44,423 nt of DNA from a virus. The DNA lies in IMG/VR virus record IMGVR_UViG_3300046747_000088, positions 1 to 44,423 of that record; one strand, written 5' to 3'. Shown here in pieces: positions 38,012 through 44,423 of this stretch (the first letter of the stretch is position 1; every line of letters starts with the position of its first letter). The notes under the pieces are model-generated. The model saw nothing but the letters and a program-made list of their open reading frames with translations, did not search any database and had not been told where the DNA came from. The position numbers and the translations under genes are program-made.

Positions 38012-38354
38012 TCTCGCTTACCTCTTCGGGCTCCGGCAAGAACTCCGGGTCGTCGAGATCGGGAACCGGCGCGAGATCCGGTTCACGGTCGAAGTCGCCG
38101 ATGCCGAGCAAGCGGCTGTACGTCTCGCTCTCGATCGTCGGCACGGTGAACGCCCTGAACTGGTAGCCGCCCGTGAAGTAGTTGCCCTGCTCGTCCTTGA
38201 CTCGGATCGGACTGATCGTCGTCGCGTACCCGAGCCGGTCGGCGTATCCAATCGCCTGCATGAGCTCACGGGCCAACTGGTCTTGGTCGATCTGCAAGTA
38301 CGTCGCGTCCGGGAGAATCATCCACTCCCGCTTATTGCCTGCCTCGCGTGACAT
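37992..38354 (-). CDS. Hypothetical protein between terminase and portal (120 aa)
   Basis: MSREAGNKREWMILPDATYL, a helical segment (QIDQDQLARELMQAIGYADR), an alpha/beta middle (GYQFRAFTVPTIESETYSRL) and an acidic tail (FLPEPEEVSENGSEQ). AAGGAGG precedes the start; the end overlaps the portal start by 20 nt. No family recognised. Confidence 0.6.
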   Translation of the reverse strand: MSREAGNKREWMILPDATYLQIDQDQLARELMQAIGYADRLGYATTISPIRVKDEQGNYFTGGYQFRAFTVPTIESETYSRLLGIGDFDREPDLAPVPDLDDPEFLPEPEEVSENGSEQG

Positions 38355-38375
38355 CCGGCCTCCTTGCCGTAGTTA

Positions 38376-38390
38376 GTGCCGATTGTTACA
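38376..38390 (-). promoter_or_regulatory. Recurrent motif TGTAACAATCGGCAC (copy upstream of portal unit)
   Basis: Minus-strand TGTAACAATCGGCAC lies 21 nt before the 120-aa gene. It is 13/15 identical to the copy at 40865-40879. A putative -10 (TAACAAT) or operator for the head-gene transcript. Confidence 0.5.
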
Positions 38391-38402
38391 TATCTCGCGG
38401 AC

Positions 38403-38681
38403 CTACATCTTCTTGCGTCCCTCAAGGATCTCCATGCGGTTGCGCTTGACCCACTCGTCGCGCTCCTGGTCGCCGACCGCGAGGATCGCGGCGAGCTTGC
38501 CCCGCGTGCTCCGCGTCTCGATGACTTCGGCCTCGTGCTTGTCGGAGCATTTCTTCATGTGCTTGCCGTAGGCGTCTACCTCTTCGCGGTAAAACATCAG
38601 GCCGCAGATCTCGCACTTGTAGGCCGGCTTCGCTTCGCCTGGCAGGTAGAGCTTCTGTGCGATCTTGCTGGTAGTCGGCAT
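38403..38681 (-). CDS. Small zinc-finger protein (92 aa)
   Basis: A CxxC...H..C finger (YKCEICGLMFYREEVDAYG, KHMKKCSDKH) followed by a basic helical tail (LAAILAVGDQERDEWVKRNR). ATG 38681 overlaps the terminase stop (TGATG). Unknown role in packaging or regulation; likely DNA- or protein-binding. Confidence 0.65.
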   Translation of the reverse strand: MPTTSKIAQKLYLPGEAKPAYKCEICGLMFYREEVDAYGKHMKKCSDKHEAEVIETRSTRGKLAAILAVGDQERDEWVKRNRMEILEGRKKM

Positions 38682-40516
38682 CAGTATCCCGTCCTTGGGT
38701 CGTATGGCCTCGGGTTCGTGACGAGCACGAAGTCGCCGAGTTGTGGGCGTGGCTCTTCTTCCTGTTTGATCTGATGGGCGATCTGCAAGGCCATCACAAG
38801 GTCCGTGCGCTTGCCCTTCTCCGCGCCGGTCCGCCCGTTCTTCAAGGTCACGTAATTGAAGAACTGACGCGCGATCTTCTGCGAGCGGATCCCGTGCGTG
38901 TTCGTGCGCAGGCGCTCGCGCATCGTGTCCTCCATGACGGTCTTGCTGGCGCGCGACGAGTTCCACCCGAGCCGGCGCTCTTCGTCTTCGTTGTCCTTGG
39001 AGTCGAGCCGCTGGCCGACGTATACATAGGGGTAGTGGAAATCGCGGTGCAGCTTGTGGACGATCGAGAACCCGTAGCCTCCCGTCGTCTCGACCGCGAC
39101 GAGCGCCCGGTTGTAGTAGACGGCGGCGCGCATGATCTCTTCGGTCAGCAGGTCTGTGTCGATCCACGTCTCAAGCTCTGCCACCTGTTTGCCCGTCTTG
39201 TGATCGATCACGACGACGGCGTGCGCGGCCGACTTCTGCGGGTCAGGCGATGGGTCGCCGGCAGGGTCGCAGGCGATGATGTAGCGGCCTTCGTCCTTGC
39301 GCGTTTCCTTGTCGATCTCCTGCGGCTTATCCCAGCGCCGCCAGTACGGGTAATCGTCGGAGAATCCCGTCGCCGACTCGGGCAGCCAGAGCGCCGTCTC
39401 GGGAACCGCGAACTCGTGCGTTCTGCCGCGCACCGTCTTGGTCTTGCCGTCCGTCAGGATCCCGAGCTCCGGCCGCTCGCCGTCCTCGTCAGGATCGGCG
39501 TCAGTCTTGCGCGTCTGCGCGACCAAGCGGCGCAGCAGGTGCTTGGCAAAGACCGTGCGGCCGGACGCGATAAACGCGTGCTCGGGAGTCGCGGGATACT
39601 CCTGGTTGAAGAGCTCGACATCAGACTGGCACTTGTCGATGATCGTCCGCCTGCGCCAGTTCAGTTGCTCCATCGTGCAGCCGAACTCCTGCGCGAGATA
39701 TTCCTCTTCGTCGCCGTAGGGACCGTGGCCGTATTCCTTGTCCTCAAAGTGCGCGAGCTCGTCGTCGTTGGCGAACGGGATCCTGTAGCTGTCCTCTTCC
39801 CACCACCCGACGAAGATCGGGTCAAAGCTCGACCGGCCCTCTTCGGCATCGATCCATTGCTCGTGCCAGAAGTTGTACCCGTTGGCCGTTGACTCGTCGA
39901 TGATGAGCGAGTCGGGATCGTCCGGCACGGCGTTGAAGAGCGCGAGCACTTTGCGCTGTTCTTTCCAGAACGCCGACTCCGAAGCGTGCAGCGAATTGAC
40001 CGTCAGGCCGCGTCCCGATTCGTACTCGTTGGCCGTGTCGATCTGGTAGCTCGAATTGAGGCCGGCGTATCCGAGCTTGCGCCGGTTTCTCGCCGTCTCG
40101 CCGAAGCGCAGATACTTTCGCTCGGCGGTGTCAGACCAGGACGCGACGGGCGGCTTGATAAGCGGCGAGTCGGGCAGGCGCTCGAACCCGTAGTTGCCGA
40201 TCCCGAAGAGTGCGGCGGCAGTCGTCTTATCGTGCGCGACCGTGAGCGCGAAATGATTCGGCCGGCTCGTCGCGCGCTGGATCGAGATCTGCTGCGCGCT
40301 CGTACTGAACCCGACCTTCCGCGCTTTGAGGATCCGCACCCGGAGGGGCCGGCCCTCGGCGCGCTGCCTCGCAAGCGTTTCGTAGAGCTTCTTCTGCCCG
40401 AGCCGCGAGATCAGCTTGACGGTCGAGCCGTCCGTCGCGACGATGTTGAAGAAGTTCCGCGCGTACCACTCGTAGTCGTGCCGGAAGCGCTCGCGATGCG
40501 TGGCGCTGAGTTCCAT
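38681..40516 (-). CDS. Terminase large subunit
   Basis: 611 aa motor-nuclease that packages DNA. ATPase core: Walker A variant KARKVGFST (64-72), Walker B near LHASESAFW (Glu180), later coupling segment (SLIIDESTANGYNFWHEQW). RNase H-like nuclease: Asp417 in IIACDPAGD, VAVETTGGYGFS, and a C-terminal acidic helix. Length and layout fit podoviral TerL. No small terminase is obvious; the 100-aa gene upstream (40519-40821) sits in the expected place but is not recognisable as one. Confidence 0.9.
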   Translation of the reverse strand: MELSATHRERFRHDYEWYARNFFNIVATDGSTVKLISRLGQKKLYETLARQRAEGRPLRVRILKARKVGFSTSAQQISIQRATSRPNHFALTVAHDKTTAAALFGIGNYGFERLPDSPLIKPPVASWSDTAERKYLRFGETARNRRKLGYAGLNSSYQIDTANEYESGRGLTVNSLHASESAFWKEQRKVLALFNAVPDDPDSLIIDESTANGYNFWHEQWIDAEEGRSSFDPIFVGWWEEDSYRIPFANDDELAHFEDKEYGHGPYGDEEEYLAQEFGCTMEQLNWRRRTIIDKCQSDVELFNQEYPATPEHAFIASGRTVFAKHLLRRLVAQTRKTDADPDEDGERPELGILTDGKTKTVRGRTHEFAVPETALWLPESATGFSDDYPYWRRWDKPQEIDKETRKDEGRYIIACDPAGDPSPDPQKSAAHAVVVIDHKTGKQVAELETWIDTDLLTEEIMRAAVYYNRALVAVETTGGYGFSIVHKLHRDFHYPYVYVGQRLDSKDNEDEERRLGWNSSRASKTVMEDTMRERLRTNTHGIRSQKIARQFFNYVTLKNGRTGAEKGKRTDLVMALQIAHQIKQEEEPRPQLGDFVLVTNPRPYDPRTGY

Positions 40517-40518
40517 CG

Positions 40519-40821
40519 CTACACGGCAATCGCGAGCATCTGGAACTTGCCATAAGCGTTGAGGTTGGTCCCGGCCCCGAACTCAGCCCCCGTCGAAACC
40601 GTATAGAGGCGCAGGTAGCCGTCCTGGTAGCTCGGCGATACGTTGGCGATCCCCCGCGTTCGCACCATCGCGACAATGTTGTCGATTCCGGGAACGGTTA
40701 TCGCGACCCCGAGGTTCGGCGCGGCCCCGTAGGTCAGACCCGTGAGGTCGATCTCGACCAGGTAGCACCGGGCGCTTATTGGCCTGCCGCGATTCAGCAC
40801 CCCTACGGTGTCGCTCGCCAT
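40519..40821 (-). CDS. Hypothetical protein beside terminase (100 aa)
   Basis: MASDTVGVLNRGRPISARCY, YLVEIDLTGLTYGAAPNLG and VSPSYQDGYLRLYTVSTGAE suggest a beta-sheet protein. ATG 40821 has GGAGGG upstream, so longer starts are rejected. It is first in the head gene operon. It does not look like a helical small terminase; a decoration or attachment protein is possible. Confidence 0.55.
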   Translation of the reverse strand: MASDTVGVLNRGRPISARCYLVEIDLTGLTYGAAPNLGVAITVPGIDNIVAMVRTRGIANVSPSYQDGYLRLYTVSTGAEFGAGTNLNAYGKFQMLAIAV

Positions 40822-40864
40822 CGGATCCCTCCAATTCAGGAGCCCGGCGTCCATACCGGACTAT

Positions 40865-40879
40865 GTGCCGAATGTTACG
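40865..40879 (-). promoter_or_regulatory. Recurrent motif CGTAACATTCGGCAC between divergent genes
   Basis: The motif lies in the 91-bp gap between the head operon (leftwards) and the secreted cysteine protein (rightwards) and could control either. 13/15 identical to 38376-38390. Confidence 0.5.
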
Positions 40880-40912
40880 AGGTCTGCCGGCTCGGCGTTG
40901 TAAGGTCCCGCC

Positions 40913-41179
40913 ATGCAACCCATTCGGAGTAAATACATCGCGGCGCTTGCCGCCGCCCTGACGCTCACGCTTGGCATCGGCTCGTCAGCGCCGGCCGCGT
41001 CAGCATCAGCAACACCATCCGCCCAGATCGCGTGCAAGAACGCGACGATCGGCGGCCAGCGGAAGTGCATCGCGGCAGGCCAGTTCTGCACGCGCGCATA
41101 CGAGCACGACTACCGAAAGTACGGGTACTCCTGCTCGAAGAGGGACGCCAACGGTCGCTACCACTTGAAGAAGCGGTAG
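40913..41179 (+). CDS. Secreted cysteine protein on the opposite strand (88 aa)
   Basis: The N-terminus is a classical signal peptide (MQPIRSKYIAALAAALTLTL to SSAPAASA). The mature part has four cysteines (IACKNATIGGQRKCIAAGQF and FCTRAYEHDYRKYGYSCSKR) in a pattern I know from secreted actinobacterial proteins, then GRYHLKK. AAGG precedes the ATG. It is an isolated plus-strand gene in a block of minus-strand genes, so a moron expressed from the prophage is likely; the product would be extracellular or periplasm-like and could act on the host or a competitor. Confidence 0.7.
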   Translation: MQPIRSKYIAALAAALTLTLGIGSSAPAASASATPSAQIACKNATIGGQRKCIAAGQFCTRAYEHDYRKYGYSCSKRDANGRYHLKKR

Positions 41180-41185
41180 GTCGCG

Positions 41186-41545
41186 CTACGGCTCCGCATC
41201 CGGGTCAATCAGGATGCGGAGCTCGTCGATCGGGTGGTCGCCCTGGTATCGCTTGATCGGTCCGTGCTGGCGTTCGTAGCACGCGTCCGAGAGCCACTTG
41301 CGAGCGCGCAGAAGTTCCGGGCTGCTCGCGTCCCTGCGCTGTACGCCGGTCAACTCGTACAGAGCTTCGAGCTCGTCGGTCGGCAGGTCGTCGAGCCTCG
41401 TCAGCGGGTGGTGCGTGAGCGCGTCTTCGGCAGCCTCGCACGCCGCCTCCAAGATCCGGCCGGCCGCTGCGCCACGCCGCTCGGCTCCGACCTTGAGCGC
41501 GTCGTACATGTTCACCTTGACCCAGATCTCGTGTTCGCCCATCAT
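41186..41545 (-). CDS. Hypothetical protein (119 aa)
   Basis: MMGEHEIWVKVNMYDALKVG, RRGAAAGRILEAACEAAEDA (helical), LPTDELEALYELTG and RARKWLSDACYERQHGPIKR are visible. ATGATG overlaps the upstream stop. Followed by the convergent cysteine protein gene 6 nt away. Unknown; early position. Confidence 0.6.
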   Translation of the reverse strand: MMGEHEIWVKVNMYDALKVGAERRGAAAGRILEAACEAAEDALTHHPLTRLDDLPTDELEALYELTGVQRRDASSPELLRARKWLSDACYERQHGPIKRYQGDHPIDELRILIDPDAEP

Positions 41546-41745
41546 CCGCAGCCGATCACGAACCCGACCCTCGCCCACTCGGTAAATGCCTCGATGCGCC
41601 GGGCGCGCTGCGCGCGTGTCTCGTGCCGGTTGATCGGGGGATCCCACACGAACGGCTCGCGCGCCGGCAGGATGCTCATCTCGTGGTAGATGCTCGCCGT
41701 GTACACGCCCTCGTAGCCGGGCTCCCATTGCAGAAGTTCACTCAT
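41542..41745 (-). CDS. Small hypothetical protein (67 aa)
   Basis: Starts MSELLQWEPGYEGVYTASIY and contains EMSILPAREPFVWDPPINRH. No motif recognised. It overlaps the zinc-ribbon gene upstream by 8 nt and the next gene by 3 nt, in one early operon. Confidence 0.55.
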   Translation of the reverse strand: MSELLQWEPGYEGVYTASIYHEMSILPAREPFVWDPPINRHETRAQRARRIEAFTEWARVGFVIGCG

Positions 41746-41953
41746 CGTCCTCGGGGGTCGGGAAGTCAAGCTCGCGGGGGTCGTGGCGGAAGTAGATGCC
41801 GTGCCTGGTGTCGAGTCCGCAGACCGCGCAGCGCTCATCCTCGCGGACCGCTTCTTTCAGCGTGTGCGCCACACGGTTCGGGTAGCGATCGTCCCAGCAA
41901 TCCAGACAGATCGGCTGGGTGAAGCTGTAGTAGCGGCCGTCGATCTCAGGCAT
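41738..41953 (-). CDS. Zinc-ribbon phage protein (71 aa)
   Basis: A known small actinophage family: ICLDCWDDRYPNRVAH and ERCAVCGLDTRHGIYFRHDP, two CxxC pairs around a helix. ATG 41953 overlaps the upstream stop. Function unknown. Confidence 0.75.
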   Translation of the reverse strand: MPEIDGRYYSFTQPICLDCWDDRYPNRVAHTLKEAVREDERCAVCGLDTRHGIYFRHDPRELDFPTPEDDE

Positions 41954-42239
41954 CGCTCGCCTCGTGACTCAGCCGGCGCACGCTCTTGATGCACGAACGC
42001 GGGATCGTGAAGACGCCGTGAACCTGAGTGTCCGGCCGGCCAACAAACGCCTCGTCGCGCTTGCCGCCCTGACAGATAGTCATCTGCCGTTCGGTCGAAC
42101 CCAGGTAGTAGCCGACGCTGCGGTGCGAGAGCGAACTGTCATCCGTCACGTCGGCGTCCTCGATCGATACCCAGCCGTGGATCTGGTGCGAGTCCTCCCA
42201 GAACACTTCAAGCATTTCCCAGCGCACGTACTCAGCCAT
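41946..42239 (-). CDS. Conserved actinophage hypothetical (97 aa)
   Basis: The pattern WEDSHQIHGWVSIED, RSVGYYLGSTERQMTICQGG, VHGVFTIPRSCIKSVRRL fits a family of small phage proteins (DSHGxxGW...SVGWL...GxMTIP). Beta-rich; function not known. Four nt after the 71-aa gene upstream. Confidence 0.75.
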   Translation of the reverse strand: MAEYVRWEMLEVFWEDSHQIHGWVSIEDADVTDDSSLSHRSVGYYLGSTERQMTICQGGKRDEAFVGRPDTQVHGVFTIPRSCIKSVRRLSHEASDA

Positions 42240-42243
42240 ACGC

Positions 42244-42459
42244 CTACAACCCCAGGTCGTCCAAGCACTCGATCAGCAGGTCAGCCGCAGGCGTGCGCAC
42301 GTACAGCGGCTCGGGCGGCGTCACGCCGTAGTGATCGCGATGCTCGGTGTCGATCATCCCGGCATCCAAGAGCATCTGCATCCCGTCAACCCACGGATCG
42401 GCCACAGGGCGCGGGAGGCTGCGCAAGAACTCGATCTTCTCGCGCGTCAGGCCGTTCAC
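42244..42459 (-). CDS. Small hypothetical protein (71 aa)
   Basis: MNGLTREKIEFLRSLPRPVA, WVDGMQMLLDAGMIDTEHRD and TPAADLLIECLDDLG suggest a short winged-helix-like or all-helical protein. Start overlaps the RHH/S4 protein's stop (ATGA). Unassigned. Confidence 0.55.
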   Translation of the reverse strand: MNGLTREKIEFLRSLPRPVADPWVDGMQMLLDAGMIDTEHRDHYGVTPPEPLYVRTPAADLLIECLDDLGL

Positions 42460-42848
42460 GCCGCCGCCTTCTCGATCGTGGAGAGATCTGCCTCCACTTC
42501 AAGCCCCGGATCAAGCACCTGCTCCCCGCCCACTTCGATCCGCCCCATCCGAATCCAGCGCATCGCGAGATCCGACGTGATCTCATACTTATAGGCCACG
42601 AGCTCGACCAGCTTCGTCCGCTGCGTCGTCGTCTCACGCGGCAGCCGCCGCCTGTTCTTGAGCTTGTACGCCGTCGTCGCCTGAAACTCGCGGTCGCGCG
42701 CCAGGTCAATCGCCGTTTCCAGCCCGTGCCGCACGACGCATTCGCGGATCACCGCAGAGAGCGAGAGGTCCGCAGCTTGAGCCGCCTTCTTGACCGGCGC
42801 AAGATCGTCCTCAGACATACGAAACCGGACGTGCAGGCTCTCAGACAT
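42456..42848 (-). CDS. Ribbon-helix-helix protein with S4-like C-terminus (130 aa)
   Basis: Residues 1-42 (SLHVRFRMSEDDLAPVKKAA, ADLSLSAVIRECVVRHGLE) form a ribbon-helix-helix DNA-binding unit. Residues about 88-118 (LAMRWIRMGRIEVGGEQVLD) resemble the S4 RNA-binding motif (A-x-x-W/L-I-x-x-G-x-I-x-V-x-G). A regulator that could bind DNA and RNA is an attractive reading in a phage with tRNA-like elements, but this is inference. First gene of the small early operon, behind the TGTGGTACGTTT motif. Confidence 0.6.
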   Translation of the reverse strand: MSESLHVRFRMSEDDLAPVKKAAQAADLSLSAVIRECVVRHGLETAIDLARDREFQATTAYKLKNRRRLPRETTTQRTKLVELVAYKYEITSDLAMRWIRMGRIEVGGEQVLDPGLEVEADLSTIEKAAA

Positions 42849-42869
42849 GGGAAATTGGCCTCATTTCGC

Positions 42870-42881
42870 AAACGTACCACA
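42870..42881 (-). promoter_or_regulatory. Recurrent upstream motif TGTGGTACGTTT (copy 2)
   Basis: Minus-strand TGTGGTACGTTT upstream of the small early operon, preceded by AGAATT. Identical to the copy at 18797-18808. Confidence 0.55.
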
Positions 42882-43438
42882 ATTCTGATTTTCAGTATTG
42901 GGTGTTTATGGGTGGGAGTAGAAAGAAGCCGGGACTCCGGTCGAATTTTTGAGGGGGTGGCGGGGGTCGGCGCGGCGGTCGGCAGGTCGGATTGGCCTCG
43001 CGCGCGCTGCGACGTTCTTCCGTGGGAACGTCACCCGCTCGATGCACCCCGCATAGCTGCGCGGGATGGCCTGCTCGACGCGGCGCCGATGGCGCGGCCG
43101 TGCTACCGGATGGCGCGCTACCCCGCACGGGCGCTGCGATTCTGCCGGGGCCGGATCTTGTGCGGCCGTGTGCGCTGCTAAGGATTCCACCCTACCTAAC
43201 CCTCAGCCGGCGCCTTCGGAGGGCGTTAGCGGCGCGCCTGGCGCCTCACCTATGGGGTTTTTGTGGTCGGTTTGGCTGATCTAAGCCATATCGGGCGATC
43301 TCGGGCGCTGCTCGACATCGGCGCGCGCGTCTCTCCTTCTCTCCTGCTCGATCTCCTTGGACGGCATCACGGCCGATGGTCGATGGCCGATGTCCGCGCG
43401 CTGCTCGACGCGGGTACTCAAGCCATCGGGCTAGGTTG
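42882..43438. other. Noncoding region of about 550 bp
   Basis: No convincing gene is visible on either strand; open frames here have no recognisable features and overlap each other. It holds a hairpin CCGG-GACT-CCGG followed by TCGAATTTTTG (about 42932-42957), a long GC-rich stretch, an inverted repeat GGCGC/GCGCC followed by GGGGTTTTTG (about 43231-43264), and repeats of GGCCGATG (around 43370-43391). It separates oppositely directed operons, which would fit a cos/pac or regulatory region. Confidence 0.45.
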
Positions 43439-43482
43439 CCGATACGGTTGATACACTCCTACGTATCGGAATACCCCGATAC
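43439..43482 (+). promoter_or_regulatory. Operator-like repeats CCGATAC/GTATCGG
   Basis: CCGATAC occurs at 43439-43445 and 43476-43482, and its reverse complement GTATCGG at 43463-43469, making a 7-bp perfect inverted repeat with a 6-nt centre. Placed 20-60 nt before the gene at 43503, this is the expected position for control of the right plus-strand operon. Confidence 0.55.
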
Positions 43483-43502
43483 CTCAACCGATTGAAGGGC
43501 TA

Positions 43503-44357
43503 ATGAACCTCAACACAAACACTCCTCTCAAGCTGGGCGACCGAATCGAAGTCACCCGCACTATTCAAGATAAGTATTGGCACGTTCCGGCAGGCGTTAC
43601 GGCCGTCGTTGATCGCATCGACTACTACGAAGGGCGCGTTAGCCCGTCGGTGTTCCGCTATCGCGTCATCACGCTCAAGCTGTCGCAGGTCATCCCAAAC
43701 CTTCCTCACCCGGACGGTTTCAGCGACGACGGTTGCGACCTTCTGTGCATCGACACTTCCGACGATCTCACGGGTGCCGAGATGCTTGATTGTCTCGCGC
43801 TGACTTCGCCGATTGTCGGCTACTTCGTCTCGACTGCCGAAGCTGGTTGTCTGCCGAATGATTCGGCGTACGTCTCGACGGTTGCCGAAGTTCTCGACAT
43901 CATCGCCGATACGGGCGACGATATGCCGGATGATGATCCGTACCTGACGCACGTTCTGCGGCTGTATGACGCGATCAAATTTCACGGCATCGACGCGCGC
44001 ACGGGTGAAGGCGTAATGCTGTCTGACTCGCTCGTAATGGCGATTGAACCGCTCGACGCGCGCGCGCTGCTCGATCTCTATAACGCGAATAACGAATACG
44101 CGCAAGAGAACCGCACGTATGAGACGGCATCGGCGCTGCACGATATGCGCGAGATGTTCGCGGATCTCCCGGAAGAAGTGCAGGCCATCGAGACGGCGCT
44201 CGACGGCGCTCCTGCAGACTCCCCGCGCATCTACTCGGTTGAGCTTCACATGGGCGGGTATCGCGTCTATGGCGAAGATTGGTGGGATGATCTCGACGCG
44301 CTGTACGCGGATGAGAACGAACGCGAGTTCATGCTCGAAACTCTGAACCGCGCGTAG
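43503..44357 (+). CDS. Acidic hypothetical protein (284 aa)
   Basis: MNLNTNTPLKLGDRIEVTRT and VPAGVTAVVDRIDYYEGRVS look like a small beta-barrel at the N-terminus. The rest is acidic and helical (DLTGAEMLDCLALTSPIVGY, LPEEVQAIETALDGAPADSP, WWDDLDALYADENEREFMLE). AAGGG precedes the ATG. It is the only coding gene of the right plus-strand unit, controlled by CCGATAC repeats and followed by tRNA-like element 5. It probably belongs to the same operon as the left-end genes. Family not recognised. Confidence 0.65.
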   Translation: MNLNTNTPLKLGDRIEVTRTIQDKYWHVPAGVTAVVDRIDYYEGRVSPSVFRYRVITLKLSQVIPNLPHPDGFSDDGCDLLCIDTSDDLTGAEMLDCLALTSPIVGYFVSTAEAGCLPNDSAYVSTVAEVLDIIADTGDDMPDDDPYLTHVLRLYDAIKFHGIDARTGEGVMLSDSLVMAIEPLDARALLDLYNANNEYAQENRTYETASALHDMREMFADLPEEVQAIETALDGAPADSPRIYSVELHMGGYRVYGEDWWDDLDALYADENEREFMLETLNRA

Positions 44358-44384
44358 GCGCTTCACCCGCGCGGTAGGCGCTTC
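44354..44384 (+). repeat. Short direct repeat GTAGGCGCTTC
   Basis: GTAGGCGCTTC occurs at 44354-44364 (across the stop codon) and 44374-44384 (inside tRNA-like element 5), 20 bp apart. The second copy lies in the D-loop-like linker. Confidence 0.6.
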
Positions 44385-44408
44385 GGCCGGTTCGATCCCG
44401 GCGCGGGT
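44365..44408 (+). ncRNA. tRNA-like minihelix element 5
   Basis: ACCCGC (44365-44370) pairs with GCGGGT (44403-44408). The T-arm GCCGG/CCGGC (44386-44390 with 44398-44402) carries loop TTCGATC, again the exact consensus. The linker GCGGTAGGCGCTTCG contains a GGTAGGC D-loop-like run. It starts 7 nt after the stop of the 284-aa gene. This copy, at the right edge of the window, links that gene to the left-end family. Confidence 0.7.
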
Positions 44409-44411
44409 ATT

Positions 44412-44423
44412 GCCCAATTGGGC
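44412..44423 (+). other. Hairpin GCCCAATTGGGC after tRNA-like element 5
   Basis: A perfect 12-bp palindrome, 3 nt (ATT) after element 5, exactly at the window end. Same design as after elements 2-4 with another centre. Confidence 0.65.

Noticed and set aside
41964-43181. Plus-strand open frame of 405 codons across the small early genes and the noncoding region
   Set aside because: It is antisense to three conserved zinc and actinophage families and has arginine-rich composition without motifs.

Overview
The window is almost entirely the genome of a temperate, tailed double-stranded DNA phage. The virion module has a large terminase, a portal, a scaffold, a coat protein of the SU10/DUF5309 type, a head-tail adaptor, a nozzle and internal virion proteins. 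No tape measure, tail tube or sheath genes are visible, which points to a short-tailed (podovirus-like) particle. Coding sequence is GC-rich, with mostly G or C at third codon positions. Many small genes (the CPCCNRTF zinc-finger protein, the HEACEFF/HGPGNDPY protein, the MYYDRDGNPI protein, several CxxC ribbons) belong to families I know mainly from actinophages, so an actinobacterial host is likely but unproven.

Layout. (1) 1-3458, plus strand: a run of small accessory genes, ending in an excisionase-like HTH gene, a direct repeat and a terminator (3498-3534). (2) 3659-4819, plus: a one-gene unit with two winged-helix-like repeats and a HicA-like C-terminus. (3) 10508 to 4770, minus: replication operon with an initiator carrying embedded iterons, a DnaB-like helicase, small zinc proteins, a secreted RlpA-like protein, a C5-cytosine methyltransferase and a DNA-binding protein. 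(4) 10509-12579, plus: a candidate attP, a large serine integrase, a terminator and two tiny ORFs. (5) 18790 to 12576, minus: recombination operon (annealing-protein candidate, RecB/Cas4-like nuclease, tyrosine recombinase, RusA resolvase) with small zinc and membrane proteins. (6) 40821 to 18837, minus: head, tail, internal virion and lysis genes, interrupted by a plus-strand pair of membrane proteins (22531-23017). (7) 42848 to 41186, minus: small genes led by a ribbon-helix-helix/S4-like protein, plus one plus-strand secreted cysteine protein (40913-41179). (8) 42849-43502: noncoding. (9) 43503-44423, plus: one gene and an RNA-like element identical in kind to those at the left end, so the two ends probably belong to one plus-strand operon of a circular or circularly permuted molecule.

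The most unusual feature is a family of five intergenic elements (242-283, 541-581, 941-982, 1920-1966, 44365-44408). Each looks like a tRNA stripped of its anticodon arm: an acceptor-like outer stem, a D-loop-like linker containing GG, and a T-arm; four of the five have a consensus T-loop. The stems differ in sequence between copies but remain paired, which is internal covariation. Four of the five are followed after 2-3 nt by the hairpin GCCCANNTGGGC. Three of the elements near the left end lead, and a fourth leads without that hairpin, to a stereotyped ribosome-binding sequence, GATCGGAG. They look like mRNA punctuation or processing modules.

Other leads are a 48-bp dyad upstream of the serine integrase that looks like attP, a lambda-like iteron origin inside the initiator gene, two recurrent upstream motifs (TGTGGTACGTTT, and TGTAACAATCGGCAC-like) at the heads of transcription units, and two different integrases in one genome.
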